From contig JBEEKA010000171.1 in assembly GCA_041168985.1 (NCBI GenBank), forward strand, positions 1 through 13,433: a stretch of DNA of 13,433 bases, given 5' to 3'. Below are positions 1 to 6,399 of this stretch, piece by piece. Under the pieces are notes generated by a model, which worked only from the letters and a program-made list of their open reading frames with translations, was not told the DNA's origin and made no database searches. Position 1 is the stretch's first letter, and every line of letters begins with the position of its first letter. Position numbers and translations under genes: made by a program. The DNA is from ZC4RG30 sp041168985 (GTDB lineage: Bacteria > Pseudomonadota > Gammaproteobacteria > Steroidobacterales > Steroidobacteraceae).

Positions 1-488
1 CGGACACGGGAGAAAATGCCGTCCGATCCCACCACGAGGTCGTACCGGCCGCTGGCCCCGTCGCTGAACCGCACGTCCACGCCGTCCGCGCTGTCTTCGA
101 GCGCGTCCACGGTGACGCCGAGCCGCACGTTCGCGCCGCCGACGGCAGTGAGCTTGCGCTGCATGATCTGGTGAAGGACCGGCCGCATGATGCCACCGGT
201 GGCGGGCAGGCCTTCCTCCAGGGGTGGTTCGTCCAGCGCACGGAGGAAGACACCGTCGAAACGGAAGATCTTGGAGCCATTCGTGATGGCCCCTTCGCGG
301 CGGATGTCTTCGATCAGGCCGAGCCGCTTGTAGGCGCGCAGCGTGGGTCCCGTGATCGTGATGCCCGCGCCATAGGGGCGCCAGGCCGGGTCGAGGTCCA
401 CCAGGTCCACGTCGCAGCCGGCTTCCCGGAACCGGATGGCCGTCGCCATGCCGCCAAACCCACCCCCGACGATCAGAATCTTGCGCAT
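1..488 (-). CDS. Class A FAD-dependent monooxygenase (5' part, C-terminus outside window)
   Basis: The first 162 residues are visible. They begin with a Rossmann FAD-binding segment, MRKILIVGGGFGG (GxGxxG, residues 8-13). A conserved-type arginine follows in IMRPVLHQIMQ (about 102). At 153-162 comes GSDGIFSRV, the DG motif of flavoprotein aromatic hydroxylases that touches both FAD and NAD(P)H. This order is typical of single-component, PHBH-fold hydroxylases, which add one oxygen atom to an aromatic or quinone-like substrate in the cytoplasm. Family members run about 370-420 aa, so more than half the protein lies beyond position 1. ATG at 486-488 is preceded by CTGGAGTGGGTGC, a good ribosome site. 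The gene is divergent from the TonB receptor and probably shares its control region. Family assignment is firm; the substrate cannot be read from this part. Confidence 0.88.
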   Translation of the reverse strand, partial: MRKILIVGGGFGGMATAIRFREAGCDVDLVDLDPAWRPYGAGITITGPTLRAYKRLGLIEDIRREGAITNGSKIFRFDGVFLRALDEPPLEEGLPATGGIMRPVLHQIMQRKLTAVGGANVRLGVTVDALEDSADGVDVRFSDGASGRYDLVVGSDGIFSRV

Positions 489-574
489 GCACCCACTCCA
501 GAAAGCCACCCAAGCCGGCGGCGGCCAGTATCCCTGCGCCATGGCGTTTATACGTCGATTGGATGAATGCCTGC

Positions 575-591
575 TATCGGGGTGTTGGATA
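575..591. promoter_or_regulatory. Candidate NodD/LysR-type operator, TATC-N9-GATA
   Basis: A 4-bp perfect inverted repeat with a 9-bp centre contains ATC-N9-GAT, the core described for NodD boxes, and T-N11-A, the general LysR contact motif. A NodD-like LysR regulator is encoded at 4041, apparently in the operon that starts next to this site. The match is short, so regulation is inferred. Confidence 0.45.
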
Positions 592-615
592 CGTCCGGGT
601 CGATCCACGCCCGTC

Positions 616-628
616 GATAGGTCCTATC
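616..628. promoter_or_regulatory. Perfect 13-bp dyad GATAGG-T-CCTATC
   Basis: A 6-bp inverted repeat with a single central base lies 24 bp downstream of the NodD-box-like site. Its left GAT is in 14-bp register with GAT at 588 and 602. The compact shape suits a dimeric repressor or the second half of a LysR recognition/activation pair. I did not see the same dyad in other intergenic gaps of the window. No transcription start is known, so its role is open. Confidence 0.4.
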
Positions 629-690
629 CACGCAAGGCGAGTGACTCCGGGGGACGGTTGGGCCCAAATCCCGGACTTCCCAATTGGTTA

Positions 691-702
691 GGTCGGGGGA
701 CC
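691..702 (+). promoter_or_regulatory. Inverted repeat GGTC-GGGG-GACC over the receptor ribosome site
   Basis: The repeat lies 4 bp upstream of the ATG at 707 and its loop and right arm carry the GGGGGA likely to serve as Shine-Dalgarno. A competing pairing exists: GTTGGG (657-662) with CCCAAC (701-706), directly before the start. The leader could therefore mask or expose the ribosome site, but only short arms support this. Confidence 0.3.
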
Positions 703-706
703 CAAC

Positions 707-3061
707 ATGCGCCGTATCGTTATCGCTTCTTCCGCCTGCCTCGTGGCCGGCTCCATCGCCCAGGCCGTCCATGCCGCCACCGCAGCGGACGACACCGTCC
801 TTGCCGAGGTCGTCGTGACGGCCCAGAAGCGCACGGAGCGCCTGCAGGACATCCCGGTGGCCGCTTCGGTGCTCGGTACGGACATCCTGGCGCGGGCCAA
901 TGCCACCGACATCACCGACCTGAACAAGCTCGTGCCCTCCGTGCAGATGAAGGGTACCTATAACGGCCGCGTGCCCCTCGGCATGCGCGGGGTGTCGACC
1001 AACGCCAACGAAGGGGCCATCGGCCTGACGTCGGGCGTCGCGATCCAGGTGGACGGCGTGCCGGTGCCGGCCGACAGCTTCGCCGCCAACGCGCTGGACG
1101 ATATCGCGCAGGTCGAGGTCCTGAAGGGACCGCAGGGCACGCTGGGTGGCCGCACGGCCTCTGCGGGCGTGATCAATATCGTGACGAACGGACCGAGCCG
1201 CGACTTCAAGGGCAAGGTCAGCGTCATGGAGACGGACGACCGCGAACAGCGCATGAACCTCGCCGTGTCGGGTCCGATGTCCGACTCGATGAGCTACAGC
1301 CTGGCCGGTTTCCACAGCCGGACCCAGTACCTGCCCTACAACACGCTGACGGAGTCGCATGCCCGTTCGGTCAATTACGGCGGTCGCGCCAAGTTCCGAC
1401 TTGAACTGGGCGAGGATTTCGACGCGACGCTGATGTACCGCCAGTCGCATTTCCATTCCGATGGCGGCACCTTCACCTACCAGTACATCACGCCGGGCAC
1501 GGGCCTGTTCCCGTACATCCCGAGCGAGTTCGGTCCGAACGGCCCGACGTACTTCGGCATCCGTCCCGAAGTCGCGCTGCCGGGGATCAATGTCCGTTAC
1601 GGAAACACCGATTACAGCTCCATCGTCGGCGACATGTTCGCGGACTGGCAGGACAAGGACGCGTCGCTGGTCCTTAACTATCGGCACGGCGGCTGGACCT
1701 TCGGTTCCGTCACCGCGTTCCAGCAGGAAAACCAGGGTTACAGCCAGGACGTGACGCTGTCCTCGCTGTACTTCTTCGACGTGCTGACCGGCGGGCATGC
1801 GCCCCACTGGGGCAACATCCAGACGCTGTCCGAGGGCGTGCGCCAGGTCAGCCAGGAATTCAAGCTGTCGTCGGATCCCTCGGATCCGGTCAGCTTCCTG
1901 GGCGGCCTTTTCTATTCGTCCAACTCGGTGACGATGGATGTGCTGCGTACGTTCGTCGGTGCGCCGCAGAGCAAGCGCACGTTCACGAACACGAAGAGCT
2001 ATGCGGCCTATGGTCGCGTCACCGCGAAGTTCAACGACACCCAGTCGGTCGTCGTCGGCCTGCGGTACAACAAGGACGAACTGACCTTCGATCGCACGCA
2101 GTACTTCAACCCGGCGGCCGGCCAGTTCCAGGGTTGCGGTACCGCGATCCCGCAGTCCTGCGTGCTGCCGACCAACACCGACAGTTCCAACGCGCTGGTG
2201 GGTGACGTCAGCTTCCAGCAGAAGTTCGGCACCGGTTCGATGGCTTACGTGACGCTGTCCCGTGGCTACAAGCCGAAGGCCTTCAATACCGCGTTCGACT
2301 TCACGATCAATGCGGCGCAGCCGACGATCAGCTCGCTGACCCTGCCTGCGACGGGCCAGGAGCACATCAACAGCCTCGAGGCCGGCATCAAGGCCAGCCT
2401 GCTGGACCGTCGTGCGACCCTCAACGTGTCGGCCTTCCACACGACCTACAACGACTACCAGGTGCAGATCTTCCAGGGCGGCCAGGTGCTCGCGCCGCTG
2501 ATCCTGCAGAACGCCGGCAAGGCGCGCACGCAGGGTGTCGAGGCGGACTTCGTCGCACAGGCAACCGCCAACACGCGCGTCGGCTTGTCGGCCGCGTTCA
2601 TCGATGCGAAGTTCCTGCGCTTCAAGGACGCGCCTTGCTACGGCGGCCAGACGGTCGGCTGCGTGGGTGGCCTGCAGGACCTGTCGGGCACGTCGATGCC
2701 GGACTCGCCCAAGTTCAAGGCGAACCTCGACCTCGATCATCGCATCCCGCTGAGCGATGGCCGGGACGTCGCCCTGGGCGCGAACCTGTCCTACCGCACG
2801 TCCTCGCACTTCCAGGCGAACAACAACCCGTACACGCAGCAGCCGGCCCTGACCCTGCTGAACCTGAGTGCGGGCATGAACTTCCAGGAAGGCAAGTACA
2901 CGGTGACCGGATTCGTGAACAACGTCTTCGACAAGTTCTATCTCGTGAACGCCGAGGATTTCTTCAGCGGCCTCTGGGGCGCGACGTCGAACGCGGTGAT
3001 CGGCCAGCCGGCCCGCGACGCGCATCGCTACATGGGCGTTCGCGTCAGCGCGAAGTTCTGA
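707..3061 (+). CDS. TonB-dependent outer-membrane receptor
   Basis: This 784-aa protein is an outer-membrane, energy-coupled importer. Residues 1-23 form a signal peptide: basic MRR, hydrophobic stretch, and a probable cleavage after AVHA. A TonB-box-like stretch AEVVVTAQ (33-40) is followed by the RTERLQDIPVAASV pattern typical of sphingomonad and gammaproteobacterial receptors. The plug domain (about 45-165) includes VAIQVDGVPV and QVEVLKGPQGTLGG. The rest is a beta-barrel ending in VRVSAKF, with the terminal phenylalanine needed for Bam-mediated insertion. Two cysteine pairs, in the segments GCGTAIPQSC and PCYGGQTVGC, probably form disulfides in outer loops. It leads an apparent operon with the epimerase 19 bp downstream and the LysR gene. 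No siderophore-biosynthesis neighbours are visible, so import of the cluster's organic substrate is more likely than iron uptake. That substrate role is an inference. Confidence 0.95.
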   Translation: MRRIVIASSACLVAGSIAQAVHAATAADDTVLAEVVVTAQKRTERLQDIPVAASVLGTDILARANATDITDLNKLVPSVQMKGTYNGRVPLGMRGVSTNANEGAIGLTSGVAIQVDGVPVPADSFAANALDDIAQVEVLKGPQGTLGGRTASAGVINIVTNGPSRDFKGKVSVMETDDREQRMNLAVSGPMSDSMSYSLAGFHSRTQYLPYNTLTESHARSVNYGGRAKFRLELGEDFDATLMYRQSHFHSDGGTFTYQYITPGTGLFPYIPSEFGPNGPTYFGIRPEVALPGINVRYGNTDYSSIVGDMFADWQDKDASLVLNYRHGGWTFGSVTAFQQENQGYSQDVTLSSLYFFDVLTGGHAPHWGNIQTLSEGVRQVSQEFKLSSDPSDPVSFLGGLFYSSNSVTMDVLRTFVGAPQSKRTFTNTKSYAAYGRVTAKFNDTQSVVVGLRYNKDELTFDRTQYFNPAAGQFQGCGTAIPQSCVLPTNTDSSNALVGDVSFQQKFGTGSMAYVTLSRGYKPKAFNTAFDFTINAAQPTISSLTLPATGQEHINSLEAGIKASLLDRRATLNVSAFHTTYNDYQVQIFQGGQVLAPLILQNAGKARTQGVEADFVAQATANTRVGLSAAFIDAKFLRFKDAPCYGGQTVGCVGGLQDLSGTSMPDSPKFKANLDLDHRIPLSDGRDVALGANLSYRTSSHFQANNNPYTQQPALTLLNLSAGMNFQEGKYTVTGFVNNVFDKFYLVNAEDFFSGLWGATSNAVIGQPARDAHRYMGVRVSAKF

Positions 3062-3080
3062 TCAGGGCGGGGCGGACTGC

Positions 3081-4019
3081 ATGAAGGTACTGGTCACCGG
3101 GGCCGGCGGATTCGTGGGACGCGAAGTCCTGCGGATCCTGGCGCAGGACCCGTCCCTGCAGGTGGTCGCGGTCGATACCGGACTGCGGGGCTTGGCAGCC
3201 TCTCCGAGGCTGCGGCTCCTGGCCGGCAACATCACGGACGAGTCCGTCCGCGAGGCGGCAGTGGGCGACGGGGTTGATGCCCTGGTCCACCTGGCCGCCG
3301 TGCCGGGTGGTGCCGCGGAGATGGATCCCGCTGCCTCCCGTCGCGTCAATATCGATGCGACGCTCGACCTCTTCGATGGGGTCGCACGGGAAGGACGCCG
3401 GCCGCGGGTGGTGTTCGCCAGCACCATCGCGGTGTTCGGCGACACGCTGCCGCCGGGGGGCGTGGACGACTCGACCCCGCTGGCGCCACGCCTCATCTAC
3501 GGTGCCCACAAGGCGATGATCGAGACGATGCTCTCGACACTTCACCGACGGGGTGCGGTCAGCGGTGTATCGCTGCGGCTGCCCGGCATCATTGCCCGCC
3601 CGAAGGGGCCGTCGGGCATGAAGTCGGCCTTCATGAGCAACCTGTTCCATGCCCTGCGGGAAGGCGAGTCCTTCGTGTCGCCGGTGTCTCCGGCCGCCAC
3701 GATCTGGCTGATGTCCGTGCAGCAGGTCGCGCTCAATCTCGTCCATGCTCTTAGGGTCGACGATGCCCGGATTCCGGCGGAACGGGCCCTGACCCTGCCG
3801 GCGCTGCGCATCGGTTGGTCGGACCTGATCGCGGAAGTCGCGCGGCAGACCGGGGCGCCATCATCCACAGTCAGTTTCGAACCCGACGCCGCTCTGGAAG
3901 AGGCTTTCGGCGCGTATCCCCCCCTGTCGACGCCGGCGGCGGAACGGGCCGGTTTCGCCCATGATGGCGACACGGCTACACTCGTGGCACGGGCTCTGGA
4001 GCAGATCGCCCGGTTGTAA
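3081..4019 (+). CDS. NAD-dependent epimerase/dehydrogenase, DenD-like extended SDR
   Basis: This 312-aa extended short-chain dehydrogenase carries TGAGGFVG (6-13, GxxGxxG nucleotide site) and D32 at the end of strand 2, which favours NAD. The active-site segment is ASTIAVFG (113-120), followed by YGAHK with Y140 and K144. The pattern of STIAVFG, YGAHK, LRLPGIIARP and a mobile 'SPVSP..IW' region resembles D-erythronate dehydrogenase (DenD) and its many uncharacterised relatives. The usual companions of DenD in four-carbon sugar-acid use are absent, so it more likely oxidises a hydroxyl on the cluster's own substrate. It starts 19 bp after the receptor stop with GGGGCGG as a ribosome site and is followed 21 bp later by the LysR gene. 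Family is firm; the reaction is not known. Confidence 0.85.
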   Translation: MKVLVTGAGGFVGREVLRILAQDPSLQVVAVDTGLRGLAASPRLRLLAGNITDESVREAAVGDGVDALVHLAAVPGGAAEMDPAASRRVNIDATLDLFDGVAREGRRPRVVFASTIAVFGDTLPPGGVDDSTPLAPRLIYGAHKAMIETMLSTLHRRGAVSGVSLRLPGIIARPKGPSGMKSAFMSNLFHALREGESFVSPVSPAATIWLMSVQQVALNLVHALRVDDARIPAERALTLPALRIGWSDLIAEVARQTGAPSSTVSFEPDAALEEAFGAYPPLSTPAAERAGFAHDGDTATLVARALEQIARL

Positions 4020-4040
4020 ACAGCCCCGGGGGGATCCGCC

Positions 4041-5057
4041 ATGCGGTTCCAGCGTCTTGACCTGAACCTGCTGGTGGCGCTCGATGCGCTCCTGACCGAG
4101 CGCAGCGTTTCGCTTGCGGCGGAACGTATCTGTCTGTCCCAGTCCGCGACCAGCAGCGCGCTGGGCCGACTGCGGGAATATTTCGGCGACGAACTGCTGG
4201 TCGTGAAAGGCCGCAGCATGGTGCTTACCGCGCGGGCCGAGGGGCTCGTCGAGCCCGTGAAAGCCGTGCTCGAACAGATCCGCAGCACCATTGCCGTCAG
4301 CCCTCCCTTCGACCCGGCGACCTCCGATCGGGTCATTTCGATCATGGCGTCGGATTACATGACCGAGGTGCTGCTCACCACGGCCCTGCGGGACATTTCC
4401 CGGACCGCGCCGCACATGCGGTTCGAGATATCGACCATGTCCGACGCGATCGAATCGCTGGAGCGGGGCGGTGTCGACATCCTGCTGACCATCGATTACG
4501 CCCTGTCACCCGATCATCCGAGCCAGGTGCTCTTCGATGACGACTACGTGGTCGTGGGCTGGAAGGGCAGCCCGGTCATGAAGGGAGAGATGACGCGGGA
4601 GCGCTATTTTTCGCTCGGCCACGTGACGACGCGTTTCGGCAAGTCCCGCGTTCCGGCGTTCGACGACTGGTTCATGCGTCGGCAGTCCCAGCAGCGACGG
4701 GTTGATATCGTCGCGCCGTCGTTCTTGTCCGTCGCGTCGTTGCTGGTCGGGTCGGACCGGATCTCGACAATGCACCGACGCCTGGCGCGTCGGGTGGTGG
4801 ACCATTTCCCGCTGGTCATCAAGCCGGTGCCCTTCGAGATCCCGCCGATCCGGGAAGCCGCGCAGTGGCATATCTCGAACAACAACGATCCGGCGATCCG
4901 CTGGGTGGTGGAACGCCTGGCGGCCGTGGCAACCGAAAAGCCGGTCGCTGGCGAGGCGGAAAACGTCGTGCCGCTCGATCGGGTGCGCGACAAGGGGTTC
5001 TCGCGCGACGAGCTCATCGAACAGTTCCGGGCGGTCAGTCTTCCGCCCAAGACCTGA
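4041..5057 (+). CDS. LysR-type transcriptional regulator, NodD-like
   Basis: The N-terminus MRFQRLDLNLLVALDALL, then RSVSLAAERICLSQSATSSA (21-40) and LGRLREYFGDELLV, form a winged helix-turn-helix (about 4-65) very like NodD and its non-symbiotic sphingomonad relatives. Residues 95-300 are a LysR substrate-binding domain that would sense a small aromatic effector. At 338 aa it is longer than typical NodD proteins (about 310-320). The extra C-terminal 30 or so residues look polar and of low conservation. GGGGGGAT precedes the ATG. It sits third in the receptor operon rather than divergent from its target as LysR genes often do. The likely target is the 489-706 region, which holds a NodD-box-like ATC-N9-GAT. 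Its last 23 bp overlap the convergent HxlR gene. Confidence 0.9.
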   Translation: MRFQRLDLNLLVALDALLTERSVSLAAERICLSQSATSSALGRLREYFGDELLVVKGRSMVLTARAEGLVEPVKAVLEQIRSTIAVSPPFDPATSDRVISIMASDYMTEVLLTTALRDISRTAPHMRFEISTMSDAIESLERGGVDILLTIDYALSPDHPSQVLFDDDYVVVGWKGSPVMKGEMTRERYFSLGHVTTRFGKSRVPAFDDWFMRRQSQQRRVDIVAPSFLSVASLLVGSDRISTMHRRLARRVVDHFPLVIKPVPFEIPPIREAAQWHISNNNDPAIRWVVERLAAVATEKPVAGEAENVVPLDRVRDKGFSRDELIEQFRAVSLPPKT

Positions 5058-5490
5058 GAGAAGCCCGGGCCCGCGCGGCGTCGATTTCGGCGCGGTGGGC
5101 GGCCACCCAGTCGATGAGCCGCCGGGCCTCCGCCATCAGCCCGAGGCCGAGCGGCGTCAGCATATAGCTCACGCGGGGAGGGACATCTTCGGTCGCCTCC
5201 CGCATCACGAAGCCATTGCGGGCCAGTGCCCGGAGTTTGAGCGTGAGGACCCGTTGCGAGATCCGGCCTTCCGCGCTCAGTTCCGACAGCGTCCGGCGCA
5301 GTTCGGCGTGGCGCCAGGTGCCGGTGGCCAGCACGAGCAGGATCAGCGTCGTCCAGCGGTCCCCGAGAAGCGCGGGTACCTCACGCACCGGTTCATCGCG
5401 TCCGATACCCTGGGCGCGCATTTCGGCGGCGAGTGCCGTGACGCCGGCGATCTGCCCCGGATCGAGTTCTGCTGCTTTGGTCGTTGGCAT
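5035..5490 (-). CDS. HxlR/MarR-like winged-helix regulator
   Basis: This 151-aa protein matches the HxlR family: LLGDRWTTLILLVL (41-54), FHAEL-type helix HAELRRTLSEL (61-71), the recognition helix ISQRVLTLKLRALARNGFV (77-95), and the wing with PPRVSYMLTPLG (104-115). An extra N-terminal stretch of about 35 residues precedes the domain. The redox cysteine found near the N-terminus of many HxlR sensors is replaced by V35-R-E-V, and the protein has no cysteine at all, so ligand sensing or simple repression is likelier than thiol sensing. I chose ATG at 5488-5490 because the fold begins just after it and GGGACGGA lies upstream; the frame stays open further upstream without recognisable homology. 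It is divergent from the SDR at 5590 and convergent with LysR. Confidence 0.85.
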   Translation of the reverse strand: MPTTKAAELDPGQIAGVTALAAEMRAQGIGRDEPVREVPALLGDRWTTLILLVLATGTWRHAELRRTLSELSAEGRISQRVLTLKLRALARNGFVMREATEDVPPRVSYMLTPLGLGLMAEARRLIDWVAAHRAEIDAARARASLRSWAED

Positions 5491-5511
5491 CGAGTCCGTC
5501 CCGGATCGGGG

Positions 5512-5529
5512 CGGCACAAAAAAGTGCCG
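5512..5529. promoter_or_regulatory. Dyad CGGCAC-AAAAAA-GTGCCG, candidate operator
   Basis: A perfect 6-bp inverted repeat with an A6 centre lies 22 bp upstream of the HxlR start. An A-tract between the arms could give intrinsic bend. No T-run follows either arm, which argues against a terminator. Binding by the adjacent regulator is inferred from position only. Confidence 0.4.
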
Positions 5530-5545
5530 TCTTCCCTTGCTGATG

Positions 5546-5562
5546 GCGACAGGTATTGTCGC
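5546..5562. promoter_or_regulatory. Dyad GCGACA-GGTAT-TGTCGC, candidate operator
   Basis: A perfect 6-bp inverted repeat with a 5-bp centre lies 27 bp upstream of the SDR start at 5590, a position that could block its promoter. The 17-bp length and ACA/TGT inner edges suit a winged-helix dimer such as the adjacent HxlR protein. It differs in sequence from the neighbouring dyad at 5512. Confidence 0.42.
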
Positions 5563-5589
5563 AGCCTGGCTGGCCACGAGGGTAGGGGC

Positions 5590-6399
5590 ATGGTGGACGC
5601 TACGCGCTTTGAAGGCAGGGTCGCACTGATCACCGGCGGGGCCGGGGGCATTGGCGCCGCGACGGCCCGATTGATGGCGAGCCGGGGCGCCCGCATGGCC
5701 ATCGCGGACATCGCGGCCGATCGCGCGTGGCAACTGGCCGCGGAGATTCCTGGCGCGATCGCGTTGGCCGTGGACCTGTCGGATGAAGCGTCCGTCGTCG
5801 CCATGGTTCGTTCGGCCGTGGACCACTTCGGCCGCCTCGACATCCTGTTGAACAACGCTGCGGCGCTGGACCCGGAGCTCGCTCCGCTCGATGGTGACAT
5901 CGAGCACATGCAGGCCTCGACCTGGGACCGCACGTTCAGCGTCAACCTCCGTGGCGCCATGTTGGCAAGCCGCGAGGCCCTGCCGCATCTGGTGGCATCG
6001 GGCAATGGCGCGATCGTCAATACGGTGTCGAATCTCGCGCTGGAAGGCCACCTGATACAGGCCGCCTACAGCGCGTCGAAAGCCGCGTTGATCCAGATGA
6101 CCCGCTCGATTGCTGCCAGTCATGGTCGACGCGGCGTCCGTTGCAACGCCGTTGCACCGGGCATGACGCTGACCCCGGCGCTGATCGCCGCCTTCCCGCC
6201 GCCGCTGCGCGCCGCGGTGGAGGCTGAAACCCTGCGGGATCACCTCGGTGCGCCCGAGGACATCGCCGAGGCCCTGGCCTTCATGGCCTCGGACGCTGCC
6301 CGCAATATCACGGGCCAGCTTCTCGTCTGCGACGGTGGCTTCGAGGGCCATGTCGCCGGCATCGATGCATTCCGCAATTTCTTTGGAGCTTCGACGTGA
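5590..6399 (+). CDS. Classical SDR oxidoreductase (NAD-type)
   Basis: This 269-aa classical short-chain dehydrogenase has TGGAGGIG (15-22), D40 at the end of strand 2 (prefers NAD), NNAA (88-91), and the catalytic tetrad N119, S147, Y160 and K164. The later segments NAVAPGM and CDGGFEG complete the family pattern. It probably interconverts a secondary alcohol and ketone, and the NAD preference suggests oxidation. The C-terminus is somewhat longer than the 250-aa norm. It opens the second plus-strand operon behind GAGGGTAGGGGC. Its TGA overlaps the GTG of the next gene (GTGA), so the SDR and the flavin oxidoreductase are probably made in step and may act in succession. Substrate unknown. Confidence 0.92.
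   Translation: MVDATRFEGRVALITGGAGGIGAATARLMASRGARMAIADIAADRAWQLAAEIPGAIALAVDLSDEASVVAMVRSAVDHFGRLDILLNNAAALDPELAPLDGDIEHMQASTWDRTFSVNLRGAMLASREALPHLVASGNGAIVNTVSNLALEGHLIQAAYSASKAALIQMTRSIAASHGRRGVRCNAVAPGMTLTPALIAAFPPPLRAAVEAETLRDHLGAPEDIAEALAFMASDAARNITGQLLVCDGGFEGHVAGIDAFRNFFGAST

Larger units (their letters stand above)
489..706. promoter_or_regulatory. Divergent control region, monooxygenase / TonB receptor
   Basis: These 218 bp separate two divergent starts and contain no convincing gene. They hold a cluster of dyads: TATC-N9-GATA (575-591), GATAGG-T-CCTATC (616-628), the palindromes TTGGGCCCAA (658-667) and CCAATTGG (680-687), and GGTC-GGGG-GACC (691-702) over the receptor's ribosome site. 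The octamer ATCCACGC occurs twice (603-610, 626-633). I found no clear -35/-10 pair, so transcription starts are not assigned. The receptor ATG (707) has GGGGGA upstream as its likely Shine-Dalgarno. The region most likely carries both promoters and the operators of one or both regulators encoded nearby. Confidence 0.6.
5491..5589. promoter_or_regulatory. Divergent control region, HxlR regulator / SDR operon
   Basis: The 99-bp gap contains two perfect 6-bp inverted repeats: CGGCAC-A6-GTGCCG (5512-5529) and GCGACA-GGTAT-TGTCGC (5546-5562), with centres about 34 bp apart (roughly three helical turns). Divergent HxlR regulators commonly bind dyads in such gaps and repress both genes. No confident -35/-10 pair was found. 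GAGGGTAGGGGC before 5590 is the ribosome site of the SDR gene. Confidence 0.55.

Noticed and set aside
548..3025. 825-aa open frame on the minus strand, antisense to the TonB receptor
   Set aside because: Composition is rich in Arg, His and Val with no recognisable domain, as expected when a high-GC gene is read in the mirrored frame; the plus strand encodes a full receptor with signal peptide and C-terminal Phe.
707..3061. Siderophore receptor paired with the PepSY protein as an iron-uptake locus
   Set aside because: No siderophore synthesis, FecI/FecR or Fur-box-like sequence was seen, and the neighbours are catabolic enzymes; iron uptake is possible but not favoured.
5512..5529. Hairpin with A6 loop as an intrinsic terminator
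   Set aside because: There is no T-run after either arm and it lies between two divergent starts, so an operator is more plausible.
5035..6351. 438-aa minus-strand frame extending the HxlR regulator across the SDR gene
   Set aside because: Only the last 151 residues look like protein; the upstream part is antisense to the SDR. ATG at 5490 with a ribosome site is preferred.
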